DNA of 64,000 nucleotides, taken from contig NZ_AUBV01000004.1 of NCBI RefSeq assembly GCF_000429425.1, forward strand, positions 372,001 to 436,000. The letters are read 5' to 3'. The stretch is from Algoriphagus mannitolivorans DSM 15301 (GTDB lineage: Bacteria > Bacteroidota > Bacteroidia > Cytophagales > Cyclobacteriaceae). Shown one piece after another: positions 1-9,234 of this stretch (position 1 is the stretch's first letter; every line of letters begins with the position of its first letter). The notes under the pieces were generated by a model. It was not told where the DNA came from and searched no databases. It saw only the letters and a list, made by a program, of their open reading frames with translations. The translations under genes were made by a program, and so were the position numbers.

Positions 1-1
1 T

Positions 2-2041
2 CTGATTTGCCCCTTTGTCCTGCAGGCCCAAAGTATGGCAGATTATCTCTCCGCACCTTTTCCAAGCTACCTCACTGCGAGCCCTGACGGAAAAACCATC
101 GCTTGGGTGTTCAATGACCAAGGTGAGCGAAATATTTTCATAGCTAATGCTCCTGATTTTTCAACCCAAAAACTAACAGACTTTAAAGGAGATGAAGGTT
201 TGGATCTGGGACCACTTACTTTTTCCCCTGATGGAAAAACACTTCTATTCGTCCGTGGGAATTCCAGAAACTCTTCCGGTCAGGCTGCAAATCCAGCCCA
301 GCTGCAGTTCAACACGGATAAGAAAATTTTTGCCTTGGATCTAAGTTCTGGTAAGCATCGCTGGTTTGCCCCGGGAGCCTCGCCGGTATTCAGCCCGGAT
401 GGAAATCAGGTAGCATTTTTAATCGGAGGGGCCGTGTATCTCAAGGCTCTTCAGGACACCACGTCCTCTACCAACCAGCTTTTCACCGCTAGGGGAAGTG
501 CTTCGATGATGGGATTTTCTCCAGATGGGAAGTATTTGAGTTTTGTGTCCCAAAGGGGAGATCACTCCTATGTCGGCCTTTGGGATTTGGCAAAAAAAGA
601 ATTGAAATATGCAGAAACCAGTTTGGATTTTGATTCCTATCCAGCTTGGAATCCGGACGGAAAAAAGCTAGCCTACCTGCGAATTCCCAATATTAACAAC
701 CTACTTCCTTTTACCGCTATCACCCAGGCTAACCCATGGAGCATCCGAGTGTTTGATGTGGATAAGTGGCAGGGAAAGGAAGTTTGGAAAGCTGATCCCG
801 GTAGAGGGTCCGTGATGGTGGATGACCTTCCGGCTCAAGGAGAAAGGCTTTGGTGGGCAAAAGACGGTTCCCTGATATTTTCATGGGAAAAAAATAATTG
901 GATGCACCTGTATGCCATCCATCCAGAAACGAAAGCGCTCAAACACCTAACTCCCGGCGAAGGCCAGGTGGAATGGATCCATCAATCCCAAGATGGAAAC
1001 TCCCTGCTGGTCATGCATAACATTGGAAACATTGACAGAAGACAGGTATCTCAACTCGACTTATCCACATTTTCTTTGAATTTGCTCAGTGACCCAAAAA
1101 CCATCAATTGGGGGGCGGTAAAGATTGAAAATGGGATTGCTTTCTTCTCTTCCGATTGGAACAAACCCGGCTGGCCGATGGTCCAGGTCAATGGTAAAAC
1201 TCAGGCATTAGCTCAGGATTTTTTTCCCAATAACTTTCCAAAATTCCATGCACAACCCATCCCGATTCGATTGAAGGCAAAAGATGGCTTCGAAAGCTTT
1301 GGACAAGTCTTCTTACCCAAGGATTATGAGCCTTCCAAAAAATATCCCGCAGTGATCTTCATTCATGGAGGCAGCAGACGACAAATGCTTCTGGGATACA
1401 ACTATGGAGCATACTATTCCAACACTTATGCTGCCCAGCAATACTTTGCCTCCCAAGGCTACATTGCACTTACCTTGAATTACCGAAGTGGAATTGGCTA
1501 TGGGATGGATTTCCGGGAGGCAGAAAATTACGGAGCCGGAGGAGCCAGTGAAGTACAGGATTTGATGGCTGCCGCAGAATACCTGGCCTCCAGACCAGAT
1601 GTGGATAAGTCCAGAATTGCCCCTTGGGGGGGAAGCTATGGGGGATATATGACCGCACATGCGCTTTCCCAAGCACCGGAGAAATTTCACGTGGGCGTGG
1701 ATATTCATGGGGTACATAATTGGAACAATGATATTCCGGTATTTGCTCCTTGGTATGAGCCGGAGAAATTTCCAGAAATGGCAGCATTGGCATTCAAATC
1801 ATCCCCTATTGCCTATGTGGATAAGTGGGAGGACCCCGTCCTATTAATTCATGGAGACGATGACAGGAATGTTCTTTTTTCCGAAAGCGTTGAGCTTGCT
1901 GAAGTGCTTCGGAGGCAGGGAGTGCATGTAGAGCAAATCGTATTTCCGGATGAGGTTCACTTCTTCCTTCTACACCGGAATTGGGTCAATGCCCTGAGCG
2001 CTACTTTTGAATTTATTCATCGCCATTCTTCTGTAAAATGA
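2..2041 (+). CDS. S9 family prolyl oligopeptidase-type peptidase, 5' end outside window
   Basis: Probably an exported serine peptidase that cleaves short peptides (family S9, DPP-IV/acylaminoacyl-peptidase type). The first ATG is at 35, but the frame stays open back to base 2 and encodes a hydrophobic stretch ending LQAQS, which looks like the end of a signal peptide, so the true start lies upstream of the window. The N-terminal half has beta-propeller-like repeats containing SPDGK. The C-terminal alpha/beta hydrolase domain shows the nucleophile motif GGSYGGY (Ser about 534 counted from the ATG at 35), then IHGDDD for the Asp and DEVHFF for the His. The next gene overlaps the stop by four bases (ATGA), which suggests co-transcription. 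Family confident; substrate unknown. Confidence 0.88.
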   Translation: MICPFVLQAQSMADYLSAPFPSYLTASPDGKTIAWVFNDQGERNIFIANAPDFSTQKLTDFKGDEGLDLGPLTFSPDGKTLLFVRGNSRNSSGQAANPAQLQFNTDKKIFALDLSSGKHRWFAPGASPVFSPDGNQVAFLIGGAVYLKALQDTTSSTNQLFTARGSASMMGFSPDGKYLSFVSQRGDHSYVGLWDLAKKELKYAETSLDFDSYPAWNPDGKKLAYLRIPNINNLLPFTAITQANPWSIRVFDVDKWQGKEVWKADPGRGSVMVDDLPAQGERLWWAKDGSLIFSWEKNNWMHLYAIHPETKALKHLTPGEGQVEWIHQSQDGNSLLVMHNIGNIDRRQVSQLDLSTFSLNLLSDPKTINWGAVKIENGIAFFSSDWNKPGWPMVQVNGKTQALAQDFFPNNFPKFHAQPIPIRLKAKDGFESFGQVFLPKDYEPSKKYPAVIFIHGGSRRQMLLGYNYGAYYSNTYAAQQYFASQGYIALTLNYRSGIGYGMDFREAENYGAGGASEVQDLMAAAEYLASRPDVDKSRIAPWGGSYGGYMTAHALSQAPEKFHVGVDIHGVHNWNNDIPVFAPWYEPEKFPEMAALAFKSSPIAYVDKWEDPVLLIHGDDDRNVLFSESVELAEVLRRQGVHVEQIVFPDEVHFFLLHRNWVNALSATFEFIHRHSSVK

Positions 2042-3120
2042 AAAAGTTATCCACACTTCTTTTCCTTCTTTTTCTTGTCCTAGGCTCGGTATTAGGACAG
2101 AAAAAAATCATGGAGTCCGCCATTCAACAGGCGCAAGTTCAGGGATTTTCAGGAGTCGTTTTGGTCGCTGAAGATGGAAAAATCTTAATGGAACGAGCAA
2201 TCGGCTTACGGTCTTTTGAGGAAATGATTCCGCTTGAGGCAACGGATATTTTTGAGATGGCTTCGGTTTCTAAGCAGTTTACCGCCATGGTGATTTTGCA
2301 GTGTATGGAAAAAGGACTGCTAAACTTGGATGACCCAGTGGATAAGTATCTTAAGATTCCCTATTCTGGGATCAGCATCAGAAATCTATTAACCCATACC
2401 AGTGGACTACCGGACTATCAAGCGATCATGGACGCTCACTGGGACAAAAGCAAGGTGGCTACCAATCAGGACATTTTGGAGTATCTCAATCGATATTCTC
2501 CACCGAAACTTTTTGAGCCCGGGGAAAAATACACGTACAGCAACACAGGCTATGTGCTTTTGGCCAGTATCGCAGAAAAAGCTAGCGGAAGGGATTTTAT
2601 TGAGCTTTCGAGAGAATGGATTTTCAGGCCTTTAGGGATGAAAAACACCGATATCCGGACTCTGGAGGAAAAGGCTTCGATATCCAACTTTGCCGCCGGA
2701 CATTTAATAGATAATGGCGGTAACTATGTCAACGCCAATAAATTTCATGCTTCCGACTACACCGTCTGGCTGGGAGGAAGAAAAGGTCCGGGAAGAGTCA
2801 GCAGTACCGCCCGGGATTTATTGCTTTGGGATCAGGCACTTTACACGGAAAATCTGGTGACCAAAAAGACGTTGGAAGAAGCCTTTTCTCCCTTCATTCT
2901 GAATGATGGAACCCGTAGTTTTTACGGATTTGGATGGGAGCTGGAGCCCAAAAGCCCTTTTGGAAAAATGGTCATGCACACGGGTGACAACCCAGGGTAT
3001 AAAACTATCCTCGTTCGGTTTATGGAAGAGAACAAAACCATCATTGTCCTAAACAATAATGCTCATTCAGATCAGATCAAATTAGTGGAAGCCGCTACCC
3101 TGGCATTGAGGAAGTGGTAA
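2038..3120 (+). CDS. Serine hydrolase, beta-lactamase (class C / PBP4*) family
   Basis: An exported serine hydrolase of the beta-lactamase/D-aminopeptidase/esterase superfamily (360 aa). The N-terminus is a clear signal peptide ending near VLGQ. The three family motifs are visible: S76-V-S-K79 (nucleophile and general base), Y167-S-N169, and H314-T-G316 in place of the KTG box. The HTG form is common in esterase and peptidase members, so true antibiotic resistance is unlikely. The start codon overlaps the stop of the upstream S9 peptidase, so the two form a translationally coupled pair, perhaps both acting on periplasmic peptides. The substrate cannot be told from sequence. Confidence 0.85.
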   Translation: MKKLSTLLFLLFLVLGSVLGQKKIMESAIQQAQVQGFSGVVLVAEDGKILMERAIGLRSFEEMIPLEATDIFEMASVSKQFTAMVILQCMEKGLLNLDDPVDKYLKIPYSGISIRNLLTHTSGLPDYQAIMDAHWDKSKVATNQDILEYLNRYSPPKLFEPGEKYTYSNTGYVLLASIAEKASGRDFIELSREWIFRPLGMKNTDIRTLEEKASISNFAAGHLIDNGGNYVNANKFHASDYTVWLGGRKGPGRVSSTARDLLLWDQALYTENLVTKKTLEEAFSPFILNDGTRSFYGFGWELEPKSPFGKMVMHTGDNPGYKTILVRFMEENKTIIVLNNNAHSDQIKLVEAATLALRKW

Positions 3121-3137
3121 GCAGATGGTAAGATTAC

Positions 3138-3159
3138 AAGATTGGAAAATTGAAAGATT
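3138..3159. repeat. 22-bp direct repeat, left copy, next to nadR-pnuC
   Basis: A 22-base string beginning AAGATTGG and ending GAAAGATT, identical to 4316-4337. It is built from about 8-bp units related to AAGATTGA. This copy lies just after the serine-hydrolase gene and reaches into the reverse-strand stop codon of nadR. Confidence 0.8.
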
Positions 3160-3712
3160 AATACCCCAGATTCTTAATTGCCTCTACAGAAGATTGGAGT
3201 CGGGATTCTTTATTTCCTGACACGATCAAAAACGGGAATCCGCTTCCACGCGCCAGGTTGAGATATTTTTCAAAAAAATATTCTCGCATTTCTAGCTCAG
3301 GGTATTCCCTCAGGGGGTCCGGCTCCCATGGCAGATCGGTATCTGTCAACAGAATCAAATCGTATTTCCTTTTTGAAATTTGATCCATTACCCATGGATC
3401 GGTTTTCCCATATTTATGCTCAGACCAAATGTGGATAACTCGCAAATCCGTATCGCAGAAAAGGAGTTTCTTTGCTTTTTGAGCTTGCCGGTCCTCTTGG
3501 AAAATTTGTCCTTTTCCGATCTCTGCCAAATCCTCATAGCGGTATTCCCTTCCCAGTTTTTCCAAATATTCCCTAGCATATTCGGGAACCCAAGGCTCTC
3601 CAAAATAATTTGCCAAATCCTCCGCAAGAGTGCTTTTCCCCGTGGATTCAGGACCCAAGATCAAAATTCGCTTAGGCTCTTGCATAGGCTTTGGCGGATT
3701 TGATCCAGGCAA
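3158..3712 (-). CDS. nadR: NadR-type nicotinamide riboside kinase (AAA ATPase)
   Basis: Predicted to phosphorylate imported nicotinamide riboside to NMN for NAD salvage. The 184-aa protein is the kinase part of NadR only. It has a P-loop GPESTGKST at residues 20-28, followed by the VPEYAREYL segment typical of NadR kinases. There is no room for a nucleotidyltransferase or HTH domain, so it differs from the trifunctional enterobacterial NadR. The start overlaps the end of pnuC by 41 bases; the inner Met at 3685 would give a 14-base overlap and is an equally good start. Pairing with the PnuC transporter is strong functional context. Confidence 0.85.
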   Translation of the reverse strand: MPGSNPPKPMQEPKRILILGPESTGKSTLAEDLANYFGEPWVPEYAREYLEKLGREYRYEDLAEIGKGQIFQEDRQAQKAKKLLFCDTDLRVIHIWSEHKYGKTDPWVMDQISKRKYDLILLTDTDLPWEPDPLREYPELEMREYFFEKYLNLARGSGFPFLIVSGNKESRLQSSVEAIKNLGY

Positions 3713-4289
3713 ATAATCCCATAAATGCCAGAACGGTGAAGAACATAAACTGGAATGAAGTCAGAATTAGGCCTTTGTAGAAATAAAGAGGAACTGACAC
3801 CAAGTCCGTAATGATCCAAAAAATCCAGTTTTCTACCTTCTTCTTGGCCATCATCCACATGCCCACAAAAGCTGATGCCGTGGTGAAAGAGTCCCAATAG
3901 GGAACATCACTATCCGTGAAATTGCTCAAAACAAAGGAGAGGGAAATGTAAGAAGCCAGAAAAATCAACCCTGCACTCAACCATCCTTTTGGACTCAGCC
4001 AAGTCACAGGCAGGACAGGTTGATTGTCTTTGGGATGAGTCCAAACATACCAGCCGTAAATGGACATAGTGAAGTAATAGGCATTGATCCCCATATCTGC
4101 ATATAGCTTGTATTGCAGGCAGATCCAAACATAAATAAGGGTAGAAATAATCCCGGTCGGGTAAACCCAGATATGTTCCTTCATGGAATAAAAGACCGAG
4201 GCTATGCCAAAGAACACGGCCACAGCTTCGAGCCAGGTCATGTTTTTAAGACCTTCTGCCAGTCCATCCAGAAGAAATTGAAAATCCAT
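3672..4289 (-). CDS. pnuC: PnuC nicotinamide riboside transporter
   Basis: Inner-membrane facilitator for nicotinamide riboside (205 aa, about seven hydrophobic segments). Family hallmarks are the N-terminal [19 protein letters not shown] region and the C-terminal run [18 protein letters not shown] followed by ENWIFWI, which form the substrate channel in PnuC proteins. It is first in the pnuC-nadR pair on the reverse strand. Uptake coupled to phosphorylation by NadR would trap the vitamin in the cell. No clear riboswitch fold was noticed in the 146 bases upstream. A 22-bp repeat lies 27 bases upstream of the start. Confidence 0.9.
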   Translation of the reverse strand: MDFQFLLDGLAEGLKNMTWLEAVAVFFGIASVFYSMKEHIWVYPTGIISTLIYVWICLQYKLYADMGINAYYFTMSIYGWYVWTHPKDNQPVLPVTWLSPKGWLSAGLIFLASYISLSFVLSNFTDSDVPYWDSFTTASAFVGMWMMAKKKVENWIFWIITDLVSVPLYFYKGLILTSFQFMFFTVLAFMGLFAWIKSAKAYARA

Positions 4290-4315
4290 GCTGCGAAGAA
4301 AAGGATAATAATTTG

Positions 4316-4337
4316 AAGATTGGAAAATTGAAAGATT
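4316..4337. repeat. 22-bp direct repeat, right copy
   Basis: Identical to 3138-3159 and in the same orientation. The two copies bracket the pnuC-nadR pair, with about 1.16 kb between them. Confidence 0.8.
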
Positions 4338-4435
4338 TCAAAATATTACCCAAGCTCAAATTCTCTGAACAAGTAAAAGGTTGTCCCAACAATTTCCCAC
4401 AAGATTCCAACTTTCTTACCAGTTCCCCTGTTTGA

Positions 4436-7270
4436 TTGTTAACTTTGCCAGCTATGACTTTGAGCACTTTACCAGCTATCCAAGATCTCGATTCCCTCGA
4501 TCCCAAAGAGTATATCATTATCAAAAACGCCCGGGTCAATAACCTCAAAAGCCTAAGTGTTGCCATTCCCCGAAACAAATTTGTGGTGGTGACGGGACTT
4601 TCAGGTTCAGGAAAATCCTCCTTGGCTTTTGACACCCTTTTTGCCGAGGGGCAGCGAATGTATGTGGAAAGTCTTAGCTCCTATGCCCGCCAATTTTTGG
4701 GCAGAATGGAAAAACCGGATGTGGAATACATCAAAGGCGTAGCTCCTGCCATTGCCATTCAACAAAAGGTCAGCACCAAAAATCCTCGTTCCACCGTCGG
4801 CACCACCACAGAAATCTACGATTACCTGAAGTTGCTTTTCGCAAGAGTAGGCAAAACCTATTCTCCAATCTCCGGAAAGGAAGTCAAACATCATACGGTT
4901 ACGGATATCGTGGATTATATCCTCTCTTTTGAAGAAGGCACCAAAGTGATGATTTCCTGCCCCTTGCAGATAGTAAAAGGGAGAAAAATCGAGCAAGAAC
5001 TTGAGCTTTTGTTGCAAAAAGGATACACCCGGATTCTGATCGATGGAGAGGTCTATTTTGTGGAGGATTTGATTGGTGAAAAGAAAGTTCCTAAGGGCAA
5101 ATATGAAATTCTGATCGACCGCGCTTCGGTAAGAAAAGACGACGAAGACAACCAGTTTCGAATCGCGGATTCTGTGCAAACAGCCCTATTTGAAGGACAC
5201 GGAGACTGTAAAATCACCATTCCCGAGCTGGAAACACGTTCGTTTTCGGACCGATTTGAGCTAGACGGAATTAGCTTTGAATTACCATCGGTAAACTTCT
5301 TCTCCTTCAACAATCCCTATGGAGCCTGCAAACGATGTGAGGGTTTTGGAAATGTGCTGGGGATAGATCAAGACTTGGTAATTCCAGACAAGGATCTTTC
5401 GGTATATGAAGGGGCCATTGCACCATGGAGAGGAGAAAGTGCCAAAGGATGGCTGGAACCCTTGTTGAAAAAAGGCATTGAGTTCGATTTCCCGATACAT
5501 CGATCCTACAACGAACTGACCGAGAAAGAGCAGGAACTGCTGTGGACTGGTAATAAATACTTCAAAGGTCTCAACGCATTCTTTGAAGATCTGGAAACCA
5601 AAACGTATAAAATCCAATATCGGGTGATGCTCTCCAGGTTTCGGGGAAGAACTACCTGCCCGGACTGCCGGGGAACCAGGCTACGAAAAGATGCCTCTTT
5701 CGTGAAAATTAGCGAAAAGTCAATCACAGATTTGGTATTGATGCCGATCGAAGAGGCCTTGGATTTTTTCAACAATCTTCAACTCAGACCCCACGAGGCC
5801 AAAGTTGCCAATCGCCTGCTCAAAGAAATCACGAGCCGATTGGAATTTATGGATCAGGTGGGTCTAGGTTATTTGACCCTGAATCGGCTTACTTCCTCCC
5901 TTTCCGGAGGGGAGTATCAACGAATCAAACTTGCCACTTCCTTAGGCTCTGCCTTGGTGGGCTCCATGTATATTCTCGACGAACCCAGCATTGGTCTTCA
6001 CCCAAGAGATACCGACAGATTAGTAGGTGTCTTGAAAAGTCTCAAAGAGCTCGGCAATACCGTCATTGTGGTAGAGCATGAGGAAAAAGTCATGAAAGCT
6101 TCCGACCAAATCATCGACATCGGTCCGGATGCAGGGATACATGGAGGTGAATTGCTTTTCCAAGGTAAAATTGAAGACTTAATCCTGTCGGGAAAAACTT
6201 ATACCGCCAAATACCTGAGAGGAGAGGAGAAGATTTTTGAAAAATCCGGAAACAGGAAATGGAAAGACTCTATCACCGTGAAAGGTGCCAGAGAAAACAA
6301 CCTGAAAAACCTGACCGTCCAATTTCCTCTCAATACCCTAACTGTAGTCACTGGTGTATCAGGCTCAGGAAAGTCCACTTTGATCAAAAAGGTACTTTAT
6401 CCTGCTTTGGGAAAAATGCTGGGAACAGTAATCGATGAAGGAGGAAAATACGACCGAATTGAAGGAGATTACAAACGAATTACCCAGGTAGAATTTGTAG
6501 ATCAGGATCCTATCGGGAAATCCTCCCGCTCCAATCCTGTAACCTATGTCAAGGCCTACGATGCTATCCGAAATCTATTTGCTGAACAACCATTGAGTAA
6601 ACAAAGAGGGTACAAACCTGCATTTTTCTCCTTCAATGTGGATGGGGGGCGCTGCGAGGGATGTCAGGGCGAGGGTACCACCACGGTGGAAATGCAGTTT
6701 ATGGCTGATATCCACTTGACTTGCGAATCCTGCAAAGGCAAGCGATTTAAAAATGAAATTCTGGAGGTCAAATACAAGGACAAGGATATTTCAGAAGTGT
6801 TGGCTATGACCATTGACGAGGCCTTGGAGTTTTTCAAGGGAAAAAACCAGATTATCAACCGCCTGCAACCTCTGCAGGAAGTAGGATTGGGTTACATCGG
6901 CATGGGTCAAAGTTCGAATACCCTTTCCGGAGGAGAAGCTCAACGGGTGAAATTGGCCTCCTTCCTGGGAAAAGGTGGGACGAAAAGCGGAGATCATATT
7001 CTTTTTATTTTCGACGAGCCGACCACCGGCCTTCACTTTCATGACATCAGCAAATTGCTTCATTCCATCAATGCGCTGATTGACCAAGGACACTCGGTCC
7101 TCATTATCGAGCACAATACGGAGGTCATCAAATCTGCCGATTGGGTGATTGATTTAGGTCCCGAAGGAGGAAATAAAGGTGGGTATTTGACCTTTGCCGG
7201 AACTCCGGAAGATTTGGCGAAGGAAGAGGGAAATTACACCGCGAAGTATTTACGGGAGAGTTTTGTATAA
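4436..7270 (+). CDS. uvrA: UvrA excinuclease ABC subunit A
   Basis: Damage-recognition ATPase of nucleotide excision repair, working with UvrB and UvrC (944 aa, normal UvrA length). It has two ABC modules: Walker [10 protein letters not shown] at about 54-62 and GVSGSGKST in the second half, with signatures [13 protein letters not shown] and [13 protein letters not shown]. The C-terminal zinc finger is complete (CEGCQGEG ... CESCKGKRF). The first zinc module keeps only the distal pair (CKRCEGFG); the proximal Cys pair seen in E. coli UvrA is replaced by a SDRFELDG-type stretch. A second Met at 4454 is an alternative start. Transcription probably ends at the hairpin after the stop. Confidence 0.97.
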   Translation: MLTLPAMTLSTLPAIQDLDSLDPKEYIIIKNARVNNLKSLSVAIPRNKFVVVTGLSGSGKSSLAFDTLFAEGQRMYVESLSSYARQFLGRMEKPDVEYIKGVAPAIAIQQKVSTKNPRSTVGTTTEIYDYLKLLFARVGKTYSPISGKEVKHHTVTDIVDYILSFEEGTKVMISCPLQIVKGRKIEQELELLLQKGYTRILIDGEVYFVEDLIGEKKVPKGKYEILIDRASVRKDDEDNQFRIADSVQTALFEGHGDCKITIPELETRSFSDRFELDGISFELPSVNFFSFNNPYGACKRCEGFGNVLGIDQDLVIPDKDLSVYEGAIAPWRGESAKGWLEPLLKKGIEFDFPIHRSYNELTEKEQELLWTGNKYFKGLNAFFEDLETKTYKIQYRVMLSRFRGRTTCPDCRGTRLRKDASFVKISEKSITDLVLMPIEEALDFFNNLQLRPHEAKVANRLLKEITSRLEFMDQVGLGYLTLNRLTSSLSGGEYQRIKLATSLGSALVGSMYILDEPSIGLHPRDTDRLVGVLKSLKELGNTVIVVEHEEKVMKASDQIIDIGPDAGIHGGELLFQGKIEDLILSGKTYTAKYLRGEEKIFEKSGNRKWKDSITVKGARENNLKNLTVQFPLNTLTVVTGVSGSGKSTLIKKVLYPALGKMLGTVIDEGGKYDRIEGDYKRITQVEFVDQDPIGKSSRSNPVTYVKAYDAIRNLFAEQPLSKQRGYKPAFFSFNVDGGRCEGCQGEGTTTVEMQFMADIHLTCESCKGKRFKNEILEVKYKDKDISEVLAMTIDEALEFFKGKNQIINRLQPLQEVGLGYIGMGQSSNTLSGGEAQRVKLASFLGKGGTKSGDHILFIFDEPTTGLHFHDISKLLHSINALIDQGHSVLIIEHNTEVIKSADWVIDLGPEGGNKGGYLTFAGTPEDLAKEEGNYTAKYLRESFV

Positions 7271-7275
7271 GTAAA

Positions 7276-7308
7276 AACCCTCCAAGGGTTGCGAACCCTT
7301 GGAGGGTT
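7276..7308 (+). terminator. Perfect 15-bp hairpin after uvrA
   Basis: The arms AACCCTCCAAGGGTT and AACCCTTGGAGGGTT pair perfectly around a GCG loop. It lies six bases after the uvrA stop. There is no long T run, so it may be a terminator, an mRNA-end stabiliser or a dispersed palindromic repeat. The -33 element of the tRNA-Val promoter falls inside it. Confidence 0.6.
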
Positions 7309-7319
7309 ATCTATATTCG
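7289..7319 (+). promoter_or_regulatory. Bacteroidota-type promoter of tRNA-Val
   Basis: TTG at 7289-7291, a 20-base spacer and TATATTCG at 7312-7319, which matches TAnnTTTG at seven of eight positions. It ends 11 bases before the tRNA 5' end. The -33 element lies in the loop region of the uvrA hairpin. Confidence 0.5.
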
Positions 7320-7330
7320 CAAAACAATTT

Positions 7331-7405
7331 GGAATCTTAGCTCAGTTGGTTTAGAGCGCTGCTTTGACAGAGCAGAGGTCATGGGTTCGAATCCCTTAGA
7401 TTCCA
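7331..7405 (+). tRNA. tRNA-Val(GAC)
   Basis: 75-nt cloverleaf without encoded CCA. The acceptor arms GGAATCT and AGATTCC pair fully. The anticodon stem CTGCT/AGCAG closes the loop TTGACAG, giving anticodon GAC. The D arm GCTCAGTTGGTTTAGAGC and T loop TTCGAAT are present. One T:T mismatch is seen in the T stem. Confidence 0.93.
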
Positions 7406-7776
7406 CTTTTTTACTCTTATAGCTTACCAATAGAATCTCCTCTTTTTATAATCCCTTGATCTTTTTGAAGAAGTCATCTCCTTGGGATAGAGCTTCTATT
7501 CGATCATTGTCGGTACTTTCATATACGAAAAAAAGCAGATCAAGAATTATATTTTGTTATTCAAAAATTTATAAAATTTTGTTTTGATTTATTCTTTCCA
7601 AAAAATACATTTGGTCAGTTTATCACTCCAATATGCATATAGTCCGAATTCAAATGGCCTGTGAAACTCCAGGCATTTTTAGCGCGGAATTGACCGCCTC
7701 CCTTCCCAAGGAGGCGGTTTTTTTATCTCTAAAATCAAAGAGCAAATAACTGTATATCACCTAATTATAATGTCTT
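7406..7776. other. Gene-free stretch of 371 bases
   Basis: It holds no convincing gene. On the reverse strand, 7459-7563 has a short open frame of about 35 codons without a start (it reads ...RIEALSQGDDFFKKIKGL and a stop); this could be the worn end of an old gene. The AT-rich part around 7540-7620 may hold promoter DNA for the subtilase. A terminator-like hairpin is at 7693-7724. Confidence 0.4.
7693..7724 (+). terminator. Rho-independent terminator
   Basis: ACCGCCTCC pairs with GGAGGCGGT around an eight-base loop and is followed by seven T residues. It ends about 50 bases before the subtilase start, so it closes whatever is transcribed from the tRNA-Val side. Confidence 0.85.
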
Positions 7777-9117
7777 ATGAAAAATACGACTACTCAATTT
7801 GACTTGGTAAAGAAGTTCTTGAAAGGATCATTTCTGCTTTTGTTCCTGATAGGTTGTCAGGATTTGGAGTCCCCTGTATTGGAAGAACAGGATAATGCCT
7901 TGGAATTCTATTCTGAGTCAATCCCAGGGGAATACATTGTCCGATTAAATCCCTTGACGCTAAACTTCAGAAAAACAAATCATTATCCGTCAGATCAGGC
8001 TTCGATGAGAAAATTTGCCGGAGATATTTTGGCAACGCACAAGATTTCTGCGGACAAGATACAACTTACCTATGCCGCAGCTCTAGAGGGGTTTTCGGCC
8101 AAACTGAGTCCAGAACAAGTTGATGCGCTTCGAAAAGACTCCAGAGTATATTATATCGAACAAGATGAAATCATTACACTTGGAAAGCCTGAAAATGGGG
8201 GAGGAGGAAAAGGAAATGGAAAAGGGGGTAATAAAAACCCCGAGCCTGCGCCTGAACCAACTCCAGATCCTACGCCCGATCCAACTCCAGACCCTACGCC
8301 TGATCCCTCACCTACTCCCTATGAGCCTGAAACTTCCGCCCCAACACAGGAAGTACCTTGGGGAATCCAGAGAATCGGTGGATTTTCAACTTACAGAGGA
8401 ACTAACGTTGCCTTTGTCATAGACACCGGTATCGATTTGGATCATGTGGATTTGAATGTGAATACCGCTTTAGGCTTTAAAGGGGTTCCGGATGAGGTGA
8501 GTACCACCCTAGACGATGAGCACAGCCATGGAACTCACGTGGCTGGAACCATTGCCGCTGTTAACAATACTTTTGGGGTAGTTGGCGTAGCAGCAGGTGC
8601 TCCTGTCGTACCAATCAAAGTCCTCGGACCAACTGGCAGTGGTCAAAAATCTTGGGTAATTGCAGGAATTGACCATGTGGCAGCCGTTGGTAAACCCGGA
8701 GATGTAGCCAATTTAAGTTTGGGTGGCTCTGCAAGCTTGGCTCAGGATGAGGCCGTAAAAAATGCTGCCAACAAGGGAATTTTCTTCGTAATCGCTGCAG
8801 GAAACAATGCAGCAGATGCAAACTTGTACTCTCCGGCACGAGTAAATGGAACCAATATTTACACTATTTCCTCTATGGATAGCAATGGCGCACTTTCCTC
8901 CTTCTCAAACTTTGGAAATCCACCCATTGATTTTGCAGCACCTGGAAGAAGTGTCAAATCCACCATGCCTGGAGATGCCTATGGAAGCAAAAGCGGCACT
9001 TCTATGGCTACTCCTCATGTAGCTGGGATGTTGTTATTAGGAGGTGTCCGAGGAGAAGGTTTTGTCACCGGAGACAAGGATGCTACACCGGATCCCATAG
9101 CCTTTAGGGTTTTTTAA
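7777..9117 (+). CDS. Subtilisin-like S8 serine protease, lipoprotein
   Basis: Secreted, lipid-anchored subtilase (446 aa). The signal peptide ends in a lipobox LIGC with Cys27. An inhibitor-I9-type propeptide follows (about 50-130; IPGEYIVRL ... YYIEQDE). Next come a glycine/lysine-rich patch and a PTPD repeat linker (155-181), then the S8 catalytic domain. The triad is Asp216 (FVIDTGID), His251 (HSHGTHVAGT) and Ser409 (GTSMATPHVAG), and the oxyanion Asn lies in AAGNN. Only about 37 residues follow the Ser, so there is no type IX secretion domain; this agrees with lipoprotein anchoring. It is flanked by terminators and appears monocistronic. Confidence 0.93.
   Translation: MKNTTTQFDLVKKFLKGSFLLLFLIGCQDLESPVLEEQDNALEFYSESIPGEYIVRLNPLTLNFRKTNHYPSDQASMRKFAGDILATHKISADKIQLTYAAALEGFSAKLSPEQVDALRKDSRVYYIEQDEIITLGKPENGGGGKGNGKGGNKNPEPAPEPTPDPTPDPTPDPTPDPSPTPYEPETSAPTQEVPWGIQRIGGFSTYRGTNVAFVIDTGIDLDHVDLNVNTALGFKGVPDEVSTTLDDEHSHGTHVAGTIAAVNNTFGVVGVAAGAPVVPIKVLGPTGSGQKSWVIAGIDHVAAVGKPGDVANLSLGGSASLAQDEAVKNAANKGIFFVIAAGNNAADANLYSPARVNGTNIYTISSMDSNGALSSFSNFGNPPIDFAAPGRSVKSTMPGDAYGSKSGTSMATPHVAGMLLLGGVRGEGFVTGDKDATPDPIAFRVF
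8239..8319 (+). repeat. 12-bp tandem repeat encoding a PTPD linker
   Basis: In-frame DNA repeat of about 12 bp encoding PEPAPEP, then four TPDP units and SPTP, between the propeptide and the catalytic domain. Copies differ mostly at third codon positions. Such tracts expand and contract by slippage and give a flexible spacer. Confidence 0.85.
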
Positions 9118-9172
9118 TTTGACTTTATATCATAAACAAAGGCACAAAGTCGGGAAGATTTTCCTCTCGTTT

Positions 9173-9220
9173 TACCATGAAAATCGGAAGTTTGATTTAC
9201 GGTTTTCATGGTATTTTTTT
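9173..9220 (+). terminator. Terminator after the subtilase gene
   Basis: TACCATGAAAATCG pairs with CGGTTTTCATGGTA with one G:U pair, around a 13-base loop, and is followed by seven T residues. It starts 56 bases after the subtilase stop. Confidence 0.85.
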
Positions 9221-9234
9221 TAAAAAATCTATTC

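Noticed and set aside
1688-1693. CACGTG core as a further parS site
   Set aside because: The flanks (ATTTCACGTGGGCG) do not fit the consensus beyond the core; chance hexamer in a coding sequence.
4290-4435. Riboswitch upstream of pnuC
   Set aside because: No paired structure typical of NAD or thiamine riboswitches could be drawn; the stretch is AT-rich and holds the direct repeat.
4607-5179. Long antisense frame inside uvrA (190 aa)
   Set aside because: Lies fully within a well-conserved gene, has no domain and follows the codon pattern of the other strand.
7459-7563. Short reverse-strand open frame ending in KKIKGL
   Set aside because: About 35 codons, no start codon and no recognised domain; mentioned only as possible debris in the gene-free stretch.
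8239-8319. CRISPR-like or satellite repeat
   Set aside because: The 12-bp repeat is in frame and encodes the PTPD linker of the subtilase. No CRISPR array was seen anywhere in the window.
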